Notes: a model not told the origin generated them from the sequence alone. DNA of 64,000 nt from Streptomyces novaecaesareae (GCF_000716875.1 NZ_JNWQ01000012.1:42613-106612); one strand, 5' to 3'; shown: positions 1-8,797, counted from the stretch's first letter. Numbers and translations are program-made.

Positions 1-1481
1 CCCTTCTCCTTGATGGTGCGGCCGTCGAAGACCATGGGCAGGAAGGTGGCGCCCGAGGGGTAGTCCGGGCACCAGCCGAGGATGGCCAGGTCGGGCGCGT
101 TCTTGGTGTCGCCGATGGTGTCGTAGTAGACGGACGGGTCGGCGGTGGTGATGGTGACCTGGATGCCGACCTTGGCCAGCGACTGCTGGAGCGCCTCGGC
201 CCGGGTCTTGTCACCGGCGGAGACGGTCAGCGAGACCTTCAGGTCGGTCTTGCCGGCGTCCTTGAGCAGCTGCTTGGCCTTCTCGACGTCGCCGGTGGCG
301 GGGACCTTCAGGGTGTCCACCCGGGTGCCGCCGGTCAGCGCGGGCGGCAGGTAGGAGGTGGCCGGGTCGGCCATCGCCGGGCCGCCGTTCGCGGTCACCT
401 GCGCGTCGCGGTCCACCGCGTACAGCAGCGCCTCGCGGACCTTCGGGTCGTCGAACGGCGCCTTGGAGGTGTTGGGGTAGAGCATGTCGGTGCAGCCCTG
501 CTGCTCGGCGATCAGCCGGTTCTTGACGTCCGGCTTGGGCAGCACCTTGGCGATCGACTCCGGGCGCAGGTTCATCCACTCGACGGCGGAGGCGTCCGCG
601 CCCTCGCTCGCGATGATCCGGTCGTCGACCTGGCCGCCCTTGAGGCCCTGGGTGACCACGATCCGGTCCGGGTAGGCCTTGCGGACCGGGTCGGTGGACT
701 GGTCCCAGGCGGCGTTTCGCACGAGCACCAGCTGCTTGCCGCGGTCGTAGGTCTCGATCTTGTACGGGCCGGAGGAGAACGGCCGCAGGTCGTACTGGGT
801 GCCCTTGTCCTGGGACTGGGGCACGGGCGCGAAGGTCGGCAGGGTCGCGGTGTACGAGAACTCGGCGACGGGGCGCTTGAGGTGGAAGACGATCGTCCTG
901 TCGTCCGGGGTCTCGATGCTGGAGAGGTGCTCGCCGGTCAGCGGGCCCTTGTAGTTCTCACCGCCCGTCAGGTACTGCTGGGCGTAGTCGGGGCCGCCGG
1001 TGAGGTCCGGGGCGAAGGAGCGCTCGACGTTGTACTTGATGTCGGCGGCCTTGATGGGCGTGCCGTCCTCGTACTTGACGCCGTCCTTGAGGGTGAAGGT
1101 CCAGGTCTTCCCGCCGTCCGAGGACCTGCCGAGGTCGGTGGCGAGGTCGGGGACGATCTCGCTGCCCGCGGCGCCCGGCTCGGCCTTGAAGGTGACCAGG
1201 GTGCGGTAGAGCAGCCGGATGCCGAAGTCCATGTTCGGCATGGTCCAGTTGCGGGCCGGGTCGAGGTGGGCGAAGTCCTGGTTCGACAGCACGGTCAGGG
1301 TGCCGCCCTTGACCGGGGTGCCGCCGACGATCGTGCCGGACTCGGCGCCGGGGGCCTTGGTGCTGCCGGCCGCGGGGCTCGTGCCGCCGCTGTCGCTCTT
1401 GTCGTTCTTGCAGGCCCCGAGGCCGAGGGTGAGGGTCGCCGCGAGGGCCGCCGCGAGGGCGGCGTGGGTGCGCCTGGTCAT
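1..1481 (-). CDS. Peptide/oligopeptide ABC transporter substrate-binding lipoprotein (SBP family 5), 3' end outside window
   Basis: An extracytoplasmic solute receptor of the DppA/OppA type that would deliver peptides or similar ligands to an ABC importer. About 493 codons are visible and the reading frame is still open at the window edge. The N-terminus has a basic start (MTRRTH), a hydrophobic stretch and a lipobox LGAC with the lipidated Cys near residue 24. A Ser/Gly/Thr-rich linker follows, then typical SBP_bac_5 text (LTVLSNQDFAHLDPARNW, SSGPYKIETYD). The ATG at 1481 has a CGGAG ribosome site about 9 nt upstream. The gene is divergent from the aminopeptidase gene. No permease or ATPase gene is inside the window; if present, they lie to the left. 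The ligand cannot be read from sequence. Confidence 0.9.
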   Translation of the reverse strand, partial: MTRRTHAALAAALAATLTLGLGACKNDKSDSGGTSPAAGSTKAPGAESGTIVGGTPVKGGTLTVLSNQDFAHLDPARNWTMPNMDFGIRLLYRTLVTFKAEPGAAGSEIVPDLATDLGRSSDGGKTWTFTLKDGVKYEDGTPIKAADIKYNVERSFAPDLTGGPDYAQQYLTGGENYKGPLTGEHLSSIETPDDRTIVFHLKRPVAEFSYTATLPTFAPVPQSQDKGTQYDLRPFSSGPYKIETYDRGKQLVLVRNAAWDQSTDPVRKAYPDRIVVTQGLKGGQVDDRIIASEGADASAVEWMNLRPESIAKVLPKPDVKNRLIAEQQGCTDMLYPNTSKAPFDDPKVREALLYAVDRDAQVTANGGPAMADPATSYLPPALTGGTRVDTLKVPATGDVEKAKQLLKDAGKTDLKVSLTVSAGDKTRAEALQQSLAKVGIQVTITTADPSVYYDTIGDTKNAPDLAILGWCPDYPSGATFLPMVFDGRTIKEK

Positions 1482-1648
1482 GTTGCAACTCCGCTGTGGG
1501 GGGCCTGATCCGGCCGCTCCGCTGTGTGACCCGTAACATAGTAATGTGAAATTGCACTGCACAAGAGGTGACACCACCCGTTACCGAGCTGTGTCCGTGC
1601 CCACCCCCCGTACCGCACATCTCCCCAGCCCCGCCAAGGAGTTCACCG
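1482..1648. promoter_or_regulatory. Divergent promoter region between the solute-binding protein and aminopeptidase P genes
   Basis: A short AT-rich island (about 1531-1560) breaks the high-GC background. Read on the minus strand it holds TACTAT as a candidate -10 element, with TTGTGC about 15 bp upstream as a weak -35, oriented towards the binding-protein gene. The plus-strand start sits further right at 1649. Promoter assignment is inference from base composition and box similarity. Confidence 0.4.
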
Positions 1649-3100
1649 GTGACCACACCCCCGACCGGCCTCAACACCGGGAGCCACGACCTCCCGGTCA
1701 CCCCCGCCCTCGCCGCCTTCATGGGCACCCGCTGGGCCGCCACCCCCCTCCCCGCCGACCTCCGCGTCCCCGGCCACGACCGCTTCCCCGGCCGCCGCGC
1801 CCGCCTCTGCGCCGCCTTCCCCGGCGAGCGGCTGATCGTCCCGGCCGGCCGCCTCAAGGTCCGCAGCAACGACCTGGACCACCGCTTCCGCCCGCACAGC
1901 GCGTACGTCTGGCTCACCGGACTCACCGGCGAGGACCAGGCCGACCACGTCCTCGTCCTCGAACCGGCAGGCCCCGAAGGCCACGAACCCGTCCTCTACC
2001 TGCGCCCCCGATCCCCGCGCGACGGCGGCGAGTTCTACCGCGACCGCCGCTACGGCGAGTTCTGGGTCGGCTCCCGCCCCGACCTCGCCGAAGCCGCCCG
2101 GCTCACCGGAGTACGCACCGAACACCTCGACGACCTGGCCGAGTTGCTCGCCGGCCCACAGCCGCCCACCCGCGTCCTGGCCGGCACCGACGCACAGGTG
2201 GACGAGGCCACCGGGCGGCGCACCGCCTCCCGCGAGGACGGCGAACTCGCCGCCGTCCTCTCCGAGTTGCGCCTGGTCAAGGACACCTGGGAGGTCGAAC
2301 AGCTGCAACTCGCCGTCGACCACACCGTCACCGGCTTCGAGGACGTCGTCCGCGCCCTGCCCACCGCACTGCGCCACCACCGCGGCGAACGCTGGATCGA
2401 AGGCGTCTTCGACCTGCGCGCCCGCGCCGAGGGCAACGGCACCGCCTACACCACCATCGCCGCCTCCGGCGCCCACGCCTGCGTCCTGCACTGGATCCGC
2501 AACGACGGCGCCCTCGACCCGAACTCCCTGCTCCTGCTGGACGCCGGCGTCGAAACCGACACCCTCTACGCCGCCGACATCACCCGCACCCTCCCGCTCG
2601 GCGGCACCTTCACCCCCGTCCAGCGCCAGGCCTACGACCTCGTCCTCGCCGCCCAGAGCGCCGGCATCGCCGCCCTGCGCCCCGGCGCCCGCTTCCGCGA
2701 CTTCCACCGCGCCGCCATGCGGGTCATCGCCGAAGGCCTCGCCGACTGGGGCGTCCTGCGCATCCCCGCCGAACAGGCCCTCGCCGAGGACAACGGCCTC
2801 TACCGCCGCTACACCCTCTGCGGCAGCGGCCACATGCTCGGCCTCGACTACCACGACTGCGCCAAGTCCCGCGCCGACCGCTACCTCGACGGCACCCTGG
2901 AGGAGGGCATGGTCCTCACCGTCGAACCCGGCCTCTACCTCCAGCCCGACGACGAAACCCTCCCCGCCGAACTCCGCGGCCTCGGCATCCGCATCGAGGA
3001 CGACCTCGTCATCACCCCCGACGGCGCCCACCTGATGTCCGCCGCCCTCCCCCGCACCGCCCAGGACGTCGAATCCTGGATGGCCACCCTCCTCAGCTGA
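1649..3100 (+). CDS. pepP: Aminopeptidase P family (M24) Xaa-Pro peptidase
   Basis: A cytosolic dinuclear metallopeptidase that removes the N-terminal residue from peptides with proline in second position. The GTG at 1649 is chosen because AAGGAG lies 7 nt upstream (1636-1641); a GTG 81 nt earlier is in frame but has no such site. This gives 483 residues, the usual length for bacterial aminopeptidase P. An N-terminal creatinase-like domain (about 1-190) precedes the pita-bread catalytic domain. The five metal ligands are all present: D298 and D310 (LLDAGVETD..ADITRT), H395 (GSGHMLG), E426 (VEPGLY) and E450 (RIEDD). The Pro-directed specificity fits the proline-related catabolic genes 9 kb away, but there is no physical link. 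Confidence 0.93.
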   Translation: MTTPPTGLNTGSHDLPVTPALAAFMGTRWAATPLPADLRVPGHDRFPGRRARLCAAFPGERLIVPAGRLKVRSNDLDHRFRPHSAYVWLTGLTGEDQADHVLVLEPAGPEGHEPVLYLRPRSPRDGGEFYRDRRYGEFWVGSRPDLAEAARLTGVRTEHLDDLAELLAGPQPPTRVLAGTDAQVDEATGRRTASREDGELAAVLSELRLVKDTWEVEQLQLAVDHTVTGFEDVVRALPTALRHHRGERWIEGVFDLRARAEGNGTAYTTIAASGAHACVLHWIRNDGALDPNSLLLLDAGVETDTLYAADITRTLPLGGTFTPVQRQAYDLVLAAQSAGIAALRPGARFRDFHRAAMRVIAEGLADWGVLRIPAEQALAEDNGLYRRYTLCGSGHMLGLDYHDCAKSRADRYLDGTLEEGMVLTVEPGLYLQPDDETLPAELRGLGIRIEDDLVITPDGAHLMSAALPRTAQDVESWMATLLS

Positions 3101-3122
3101 GGAGGGGCCCCGGAGCGGACGG

Positions 3123-3452
3123 TCACGCCACCTTGATCGTCCGCTCCCCGCGCCGAACCGTCACCTCGACCTCGCCGCCGATCGCCGCCGAATACGCCCG
3201 TAGGTTGTCCAGGCTGTCCACCTGCCCGTGCTCGATCTGCGACACCCGCGCCTGACTCACGCCCATCAGCGCCGCCACCTCCTTCTGGGTGAGGTTGGCC
3301 GCTTTCCGCATCTCGGCCAGCTCGTAGCCGCGAATCCGGGCCAGGTTCTCCTTCCGGATCCGAGCCCGGTCGGCCTCCGCCTCCGGCGAGGCCAACCAGG
3401 GGTTGATCCGCTGCGCCTCGGCCCACACCTCAGTCCAACTACGACCCTTCAT
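3123..3452 (-). CDS. higA: XRE-family antitoxin (HigA-like)
   Basis: A 109-residue DNA-binding antitoxin that would neutralise the toxin encoded just upstream and repress the shared promoter. A helix-turn-helix of the XRE type occupies about residues 45-100, with the recognition segment LTQKEVAALMGVSQARVSQI. The N-terminal 40 residues are charged and predicted helical. It starts 2 nt after the toxin stop codon, so the two are almost certainly co-transcribed and translationally coupled. Toxin-first order is the HigBA arrangement. Convergent with the aminopeptidase gene, 22 bp apart. The assignment to HigA rather than another XRE antitoxin is by context. Confidence 0.85.
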   Translation of the reverse strand: MKGRSWTEVWAEAQRINPWLASPEAEADRARIRKENLARIRGYELAEMRKAANLTQKEVAALMGVSQARVSQIEHGQVDSLDNLRAYSAAIGGEVEVTVRRGERTIKVA

Positions 3453-3454
3453 GC

Positions 3455-3820
3455 TCAGGCTCCCTCGTCCTTCTCATCGACGTACTGCTCATAGCGAGCT
3501 TCCGCCAGCGGGATGTTGATGTCGTACCACCGGGACCACTCCCCGTTCTTGTCGCCGGCGACCAGGATGATGGCCTCCCGCTCGACATCGAAAACGAAGA
3601 GCATTCGAACCTCGGAGCGCCCCGCCGAGCCGGGCCGAAGTTCCTTCAGGTTGTGCAACTTGCTTCCATGAATCCGGTCCACCATGGGGCGCCCGAGCAG
3701 TAGCCCCCTTCTGGCGAGCAACTCGATCGCGTCGGCGATCTGGTCGGCCGTGTCCGGGTCCTTGACCGCGATGTCCAGGAACCAGTCATTCACCGGACCA
3801 ATGAGTGTGATCTCCCACAT
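3455..3820 (-). CDS. higB: RelE/HigB-family (phage Gp49-like) toxin
   Basis: A 121-residue protein with the small beta-rich RelE/HigB fold signature: an N-terminal WEITLIGPVNDWFLDI segment, the central arginine/lysine-rich HNLKELRPGSAGRSEVR and a following hydrophobic strand MLFVFD. HigB toxins cleave ribosome-bound mRNA; that activity is family knowledge. The acidic C-terminal tail (YVDEKDEGA) runs to the stop, 2 nt before the antitoxin ATG. The ATG at 3820 has no clear Shine-Dalgarno sequence, so initiation may depend on a very short leader. Intact length; no frameshift. Confidence 0.85.
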   Translation of the reverse strand: MWEITLIGPVNDWFLDIAVKDPDTADQIADAIELLARRGLLLGRPMVDRIHGSKLHNLKELRPGSAGRSEVRMLFVFDVEREAIILVAGDKNGEWSRWYDINIPLAEARYEQYVDEKDEGA

Positions 3821-3828
3821 TGGGCCAA

Positions 3829-3844
3829 ATAAGTTGTCCCTTAT
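3829..3844. promoter_or_regulatory. Inverted repeat upstream of the toxin-antitoxin pair, candidate autoregulatory operator
   Basis: ATAAG (3829-3833) and CTTAT (3840-3844) form a 5-bp dyad with 6-bp spacer, in a locally AT-rich leader 9 nt before the toxin ATG. XRE antitoxins usually bind such dyads in their own promoter. A palindromic GGTACC lies just upstream on the same leader. Confidence 0.4.
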
Positions 3845-3919
3845 ACGGTACCGCGCGCTTTCCCGCCCAATCCACCCCTGCGAGCGACAACACGCCCCAT
3901 CCGACGCGCGCCGGGCGCA

Positions 3920-4948
3920 CTACCCCCGCGCGGAGCGCCAGAGGTCGGTGACGAGTTGCTCCGCCGGGCCGGAGCGGGCCAGGTGGTGGGCCGTGCCCGC
4001 CCAGAGGTGCATGGCCGTGGTGTCCCCGCGGCGGGTGGCGGCGGCCCGCAGGGGGGCGGTGAGGTGGTGGACCTCGGGATAGGCGGGCGGGGCGTACGGG
4101 CCGTGGCGGTCGATGAAGGCGTTGCGCAGGCCGCGGGCGGGGCGGCCGGTGAAGGCGCGGGTGACGGTGGTCTCCGGGAGTTCGGTGAGCGCCGCCCGGT
4201 GGGCGGCCGAGGCACCGGACTCGTCCGCGCGCAGCAGCGCCGTCCCCAGCTGCACCGCGACCGCCCCGGCCCGCAGCGCCGCCGCGATCGCCGCGCCGTC
4301 ACCGAGGCCGCCGGCGGCGATCAGCGGCAGCGCCGTCACCGCCCGTACGGCGGGCAGCAGTTCGAGCAGCGGCAGCTCCCCCGGCAGGTCCGCGGTCCGG
4401 TGGGTGGCCCGGTGCCCGCCCGCCTCGGGGCCCTGCACGCACAGCGCGTCCATCCCGGCCGCCTCCGCCGCCCGCGCCTCCTCGGTTGTGGTGACGGTGC
4501 CGACCTGCAGCGTCCCGACCGCCCGGAGCGCGGCCGCCTCCTCCGCCGTCGGCAGCCCGAAGGTGTACGAGACCACCGGCACCGGGTCGGCGAGCAGCGC
4601 GGCGAGCTTGGCCTCCCAGTCGTCCCGGTCCGGCCCGATCTCCGCCGGCAGCTCCACCCCCCACTGTTCGGCCTCGGGCCGCAGCCGCTCGCGGTAGGCG
4701 GCGACCGCCGCCCGGTCCCCGGGCGGGGCGGGGACGAAGAGGTTCACCCCGTACGGCCGGTCGGTCGACTTCCGTAGCAGCGCGATCTGTTCGGCCATCG
4801 CCGGGGCGCTCTTGTACCCCGCCGCGAGGAACCCCAGCCCGCCGGCCCGGTTCACCGCGGCCGCCAGTTCCGGCGTGGAGCCGCCGCCCGCCATGGGCGC
4901 GGCGATCACCGGTACGGCCAGCGATTCGAGGTGGGTACGGACGGCCAT
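3920..4948 (-). CDS. Nitronate monooxygenase family (NMO, FMN-dependent) protein
   Basis: A cytosolic TIM-barrel flavoprotein that in characterised members oxidises alkyl nitronates such as propionate 3-nitronate with O2; some homologues are enoyl reductases. The 342 residues show the N-terminal PVIAAPMAGGG and GGLGFLAAGY motifs, the FMN-loop QGPEAGGHRATH carrying the conserved catalytic His, and the phosphate-binding AAGGLGDGAAIAAAL and GTALLRADE segments. A GAGGAG site lies about 8 nt before the ATG at 4948. It sits 45 bp downstream of a response regulator gene in the same direction, so it may be read through from the kinase operon. No nitroalkane biosynthesis genes are nearby; a detoxification role is inference. 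Confidence 0.85.
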   Translation of the reverse strand: MAVRTHLESLAVPVIAAPMAGGGSTPELAAAVNRAGGLGFLAAGYKSAPAMAEQIALLRKSTDRPYGVNLFVPAPPGDRAAVAAYRERLRPEAEQWGVELPAEIGPDRDDWEAKLAALLADPVPVVSYTFGLPTAEEAAALRAVGTLQVGTVTTTEEARAAEAAGMDALCVQGPEAGGHRATHRTADLPGELPLLELLPAVRAVTALPLIAAGGLGDGAAIAAALRAGAVAVQLGTALLRADESGASAAHRAALTELPETTVTRAFTGRPARGLRNAFIDRHGPYAPPAYPEVHHLTAPLRAAATRRGDTTAMHLWAGTAHHLARSGPAEQLVTDLWRSARG

Positions 4949-4993
4949 CGAGGGCTCCTCACGCTGCTGCGGGTACGGACGGACGCCCTCAGC

Positions 4994-5626
4994 CTACGCT
5001 CGGCGGATCAGCCCCCGCCCCCGTGCCTCCCGCACCGCCGCCGTGCGCGAGTCGACCCCCAACTTGGTGTAGATGTGCACCAGATGGGACTTCACGGTGG
5101 CTTGGCTCAGGTGCAGCCGCTGGCTGATCTGCTGGTTGGTCAGCCCGTCCGCGACCAGCCCCAGCACCTCGGTCTCCCGCGCGCTGAGCGCCGCCGCGGG
5201 CGTCCGCATCCGCTCCAGCAGCCGGTCCGCGACGCTGGGCGCCAGCGCCGAGCGCCCGGCCGCGGCGGCCCGGACGGCCTGTGCCAGTTCCTCCGGCGGC
5301 GCGTCCTTCAGCAGGTACCCGGTCGCGCCCGCCTCCAGCGCGGGCAGGGTGTCCGCGTCGGTGTCGTACGTGGTGACGACCAGTACCCGCGGCGCGCCCG
5401 CCCGGGCGGTGATCGCGGCGGTGGCCTGTGCCCCGTTCATCGCCGAGCCGGGCCCGAACTGGAGGTCCATCAGCACCACGTCGACGCCCGGCCCGGCCGC
5501 GAGTTCGACGGCCTGCTCGGCGGTCGCCGCCTCCGCGACGATCGTGAAGTCGGGCTCGCTCTCCAGTACGGCGCGCAGCCCGGCCCGCACCACCGGGTGG
5601 TCGTCGGCGATCAGCAGCCGGATCAC
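4994..5626 (-). CDS. NarL/LuxR-family response regulator
   Basis: A 210-residue two-component response regulator. The receiver domain (1-120) has the acidic pair DD at 9-10, phosphoacceptor D54 in DVVLMDLQF and the conserved KD near 105. A LuxR-type helix-turn-helix (about 145-205; LSARETEVLGLVADGLTNQQI) forms the output domain. The start ATG overlaps the histidine kinase stop by 4 bp, which indicates translational coupling and a cognate pair. The adjacent divergent ABC exporter is the likely target, as is common for this kinase class in actinomycetes; that link is inferred from position only. Confidence 0.94.
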   Translation of the reverse strand: MIRLLIADDHPVVRAGLRAVLESEPDFTIVAEAATAEQAVELAAGPGVDVVLMDLQFGPGSAMNGAQATAAITARAGAPRVLVVTTYDTDADTLPALEAGATGYLLKDAPPEELAQAVRAAAAGRSALAPSVADRLLERMRTPAAALSARETEVLGLVADGLTNQQISQRLHLSQATVKSHLVHIYTKLGVDSRTAAVREARGRGLIRRA

Positions 5627-6861
5627 GGCGCCACCTCCGGGCCCGGCCCGACCGGCCCGACCGTTCCGACCGGCAGCTGTACCGCGACCGCCGTCCCCTC
5701 CCCCGGCGCCGACTCCACCGTGAAGGTGCCGCCGAGCGACCGGGCCCGGGCCCGCATCGAGGGCAGCCCGAACCCGCCGTCCCCGCCGGTGCGGCCCGCG
5801 ACCGCCGCCGGGTCGAACCCGGCCCCGTCGTCGAACACGTCCAGCGCCACCTCACCCTCCATGTAGCTGAGTGTCACCTCGGCCCGCGCGGCCTGCGCGT
5901 GCCGGACGGTGTTGCCGAGCGCCGACTGCGCGATCCGCAGCAGCGCCACCTCCTGCGCCGCCGGCAACCGGACCGGGTCGCCGGAGAGGTGCAGTTTCAC
6001 CGGCAGGCCGGTCTGCGCCGTCGTCGTCGCGCACAGCCGCTCCAGTGCGACCGGCAGCGAGTCGCCGTCCAGCGCGGGCGGGGTGAGCGCGCGGACGAAC
6101 CGCCGGGCCTCGTCCAGGTTGTCCTGGGCGGCCTGCCGCGCCTGTTCGACGTACCCGGCGGCGGCCTCGGTGCGCTCGGGCAGGGCCCGCTGGGCCGCCC
6201 GCAGCAGCAGCTGGATGGAGCTGAGGCTCTGCGCCAGGGTGTCGTGGATCTCCCGGGCGAGGCGCTCGCGCTCGGCGAGCACTCCGGCCGTGTGGTGGGC
6301 GGCGGCGAGGTCGGCGCGGGCGGCGGTGAGTTCGTCGATCAGCCGGCGGCGCTCCTCGCTCTCCCGGTACAGCGCCTGGTAGCCGAGCACGGTGGCGGTG
6401 GCGACGGCCGCGCCGAGCGCGGGCCCGATCGAGGCGGCGAGGCTGAAGCTGTGCTGGTGCCAGGACCACGCGGCGATCGCCCCGGCGGCGGTCAGCCCGA
6501 CGGCCGCCGGCCCGCCGCGCCGCCCGAGCAGGTGCAGTTCCAGGAAGTACAGCGGGAAGGCCAGCCAGACCCCGTCCTGGGTGGCGAGCAGCACGCCCGC
6601 CCAGGTGACCCCGAGCAGGGCCAGCCAGAGCGCGGCCGCCCGGCGCGAGCGGCGGACGGCGGCCAGCCGCGGCCCGACGGCGTAGACGGCGCCCATCGCG
6701 GTGGCCGCGGCGGCGACGGCGGCCGGATCGCCGCCGTGGCCCGCGTCGCCGTCGTGGACGGCCCGGGCGACGGCGAGCACGAGCAGGCCCGCCACGAGCA
6801 GGTGCAGGCAGACCTGGAGGACGCGGGCGACGGGGGTGGTTCTGGATCGTTCGGTCGCCAT
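5623..6861 (-). CDS. HisKA_3-type sensor histidine kinase
   Basis: A 412-residue membrane kinase that would phosphorylate the downstream response regulator. About five to six hydrophobic segments occupy residues 10-165 with very short loops, an intramembrane-sensing topology. A short helical linker (about 168-195) leads to the dimerisation/phosphotransfer domain with H206 in REIHDTLAQSLSSIQ, followed by a HATPase_c domain with the N-box NTVRHA and G-boxes DDGAGF and GGFGLPSMRARA. The C-terminal tail is Pro/Gly/Val-rich. Divergent from the ABC exporter across 179 bp, as in antibiotic- or envelope-stress-sensing cassettes. The signal is unknown. Confidence 0.93.
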   Translation of the reverse strand: MATERSRTTPVARVLQVCLHLLVAGLLVLAVARAVHDGDAGHGGDPAAVAAAATAMGAVYAVGPRLAAVRRSRRAAALWLALLGVTWAGVLLATQDGVWLAFPLYFLELHLLGRRGGPAAVGLTAAGAIAAWSWHQHSFSLAASIGPALGAAVATATVLGYQALYRESEERRRLIDELTAARADLAAAHHTAGVLAERERLAREIHDTLAQSLSSIQLLLRAAQRALPERTEAAAGYVEQARQAAQDNLDEARRFVRALTPPALDGDSLPVALERLCATTTAQTGLPVKLHLSGDPVRLPAAQEVALLRIAQSALGNTVRHAQAARAEVTLSYMEGEVALDVFDDGAGFDPAAVAGRTGGDGGFGLPSMRARARSLGGTFTVESAPGEGTAVAVQLPVGTVGPVGPGPEVAP

Positions 6862-7040
6862 CCGTCCAGCCTAGGTTCCGCTCACCGGGCCCGGCATCAA
6901 TCAAAAGGTTGAACTCCGCTTCTGCCCTTCGATGCCCAGGATGCAATCCGCGGCGCGATGCCCCGGGGCCCTGCGGTCCGCGACGGTGGAAGCGTCGGAG
7001 AACACCGGTCCGGCACCCACCCGTACAGAGGAAGGCCACC

Positions 7041-8117
7041 GTGTTCGTCGCCTGGAGGGACCTGAGGTTCGCCAAGGGGCGGTTCGCCCTGATGGGAACC
7101 GTCATCGTGCTGATCACCGTGCTGGTCGGCCTGCTGTCGGGGCTGACCGCCGGCCTCGGCCGGCAGAACATCTCCGCGATCACCGGCCTGCCCGCCGACC
7201 ACCTGGTGTTCGGCAAGCCGGCCGACGGGCAGAAGCTCTCCTTCACCGACTCCCAGGTCACCCCCGAGCAGTGGCAGGCCTGGGCCCGCGAGCCCGGCGT
7301 CACCTCCGCCCGGCCGCTCGGCATCACCACCACCAAGGCCGCCGCCGGGAAGCGCACCGCCGCGCTCTCCGCCTTCGGCGTCCCGGACGGCTCCGGGCTG
7401 GCCCCCCGGGGCACCCGGATCGCACTCGGCCAGGCGGTGCTGTCGAAGACCGCCGCCGAGAACCTGGGCGGCCTCGCCCCCGGCGCCGACCTCACCCTCG
7501 CCGGGCACCCGCTGCGGGTCGCGGCCGTCGAGGGCGACGCCGCGTACAGCCACACCCCGGTGATCTGGACCAGCCTCACCGACTGGCAGCAGTTCGCCCC
7601 GGGCGGCGCCGGCCACGCCACCGTCATCGCCCTGACCACGGCGAAGGGCGCCGACCTCGCCGCCGCCGACGCCCGCCACGGCACCGAGAGCCGCACCCGC
7701 GACGACGCCCTCGCCGCGATCGGCTCCTACACCTCGGAGAACGGCTCGCTCCAGCTGATGCGCGGCTTCCTGTTCGCCATCTCGGCGCTGGTGATCGGCG
7801 CGTTCTTCACCGTCTGGACGATCCAGCGCACCGGCGACATCGCCGTCCTCAAGGCCCTCGGCGCCTCCACCCGCTACCTGCTGCGCGACGCGCTCGGCCA
7901 GGCCGTCCTCCTGCTGGTGCTCGGTACGGCCGTCGGCACCGCGATCGCGTCCGGCTTCGGCGCGCTGATCGGCTCCGCCGTCCCCTTCGTCCTCGATACC
8001 CCGACCGTCCTCCTGCCCGCCGCCGTCATGATCGCCCTCGGTGCGGTCGGCGCGGCCCTGTCCATCCGCCGGATCACCTCCGTCGACCCGCTGACCGCCC
8101 TGGGGAGCGCCCGATGA
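7041..8117 (+). CDS. FtsX/MacB-type ABC transporter permease
   Basis: A membrane permease of a MacB/LolC-like exporter. The GTG at 7041 is preferred because AGAGGAAGG ends 5 nt upstream; the product (358 aa) then opens with VFVAWRDLRFAKGRFALMG, the standard cytosolic-helix/TM1 start of this family. After TM1 there is a long extracytoplasmic domain (about 40-240) and three C-terminal membrane segments (about 250-350) containing the conserved KALGASTRYLLRDALGQ loop that contacts the ATPase. The stop codon overlaps the ATPase start (ATGA). Such transporters export peptides, lipids or drugs, or work by mechanotransmission; the substrate cannot be told. Confidence 0.9.
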   Translation: MFVAWRDLRFAKGRFALMGTVIVLITVLVGLLSGLTAGLGRQNISAITGLPADHLVFGKPADGQKLSFTDSQVTPEQWQAWAREPGVTSARPLGITTTKAAAGKRTAALSAFGVPDGSGLAPRGTRIALGQAVLSKTAAENLGGLAPGADLTLAGHPLRVAAVEGDAAYSHTPVIWTSLTDWQQFAPGGAGHATVIALTTAKGADLAAADARHGTESRTRDDALAAIGSYTSENGSLQLMRGFLFAISALVIGAFFTVWTIQRTGDIAVLKALGASTRYLLRDALGQAVLLLVLGTAVGTAIASGFGALIGSAVPFVLDTPTVLLPAAVMIALGAVGAALSIRRITSVDPLTALGSAR

Positions 8118-8797
8118 CCCTGCACCTCGACCGCATCACCCTCACCTACCCGGACGGCGACGGCCGGCTCACCGCACTCGACGACGTCTCGCTGACCGTC
8201 CCCGAGGGCTCCATCACGGCCGTCGTCGGCCCGTCGGGCTCCGGCAAGTCCAGCCTGCTGGCGGTGGCCGCGACCCTGATCACCCCGGACTCCGGGCGGG
8301 TCGTCATCGACGGCACCGACACCGCGGGCCTCGGCCGGGCGGACCTCACGGCGCTGCGCCGCACCAGGATCGGCATCGTCTTCCAGCAGCCCAACCTGCT
8401 GCCCTCGCTGACCGCCGTCGAACAGCTCCAGGTGATGGCCCACCTCGACGGCCGCGCCCCGCGCGAGGCGCTCCCCCGCGCCCTGGACCTGCTGGCCGCC
8501 GTCGGCCTGCGCGACCAGGCCGCCCGCCGCCCGCACCAGCTCTCCGGCGGCCAGCGCCAGCGCGTCAACATCGCGCGCGCCCTGATGAACGACCCCACCG
8601 TCCTGCTGGTCGACGAGCCCACCAGCGCCCTCGACCACGAACGCGGCGCCGCCGTCCTGGACCTGATCACCGAACTCACCCACCGCCGGGCGACCGCCAC
8701 CGTCCTGGTCACCCACGACCGCACCCACCTGACCGCCGTCGACCAGATCGCCGAGGTCCACGACGGAAAGCTGACGGTGCCCGCAGCGGTCGGCTAG
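8114..8797 (+). CDS. ABC transporter ATP-binding protein (MacB/LolD-like)
   Basis: The 227-residue nucleotide-binding subunit of the exporter. It carries Walker A GPSGSGKS (about 38-45), the Q-loop VFQQPNLLPS, the ABC signature LSGGQRQRVNIARAL, Walker B VLLVDEPTSALD and the switch histidine in LVTHDRTH. Its ATG lies inside the permease stop codon (ATGA overlap), so subunits are made in a coupled way. The gene ends tail to tail with a Uma2 gene, with the two stop codons sharing the palindrome CTAG. Confidence 0.95.
   Translation: MTLHLDRITLTYPDGDGRLTALDDVSLTVPEGSITAVVGPSGSGKSSLLAVAATLITPDSGRVVIDGTDTAGLGRADLTALRRTRIGIVFQQPNLLPSLTAVEQLQVMAHLDGRAPREALPRALDLLAAVGLRDQAARRPHQLSGGQRQRVNIARALMNDPTVLLVDEPTSALDHERGAAVLDLITELTHRRATATVLVTHDRTHLTAVDQIAEVHDGKLTVPAAVG

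Noticed and set aside
1643..3031. 462-codon minus-strand ORF opposite aminopeptidase P
   Set aside because: It is a low-complexity Gly/Ala/Val translation created by the strong third-position G/C bias of the real gene.
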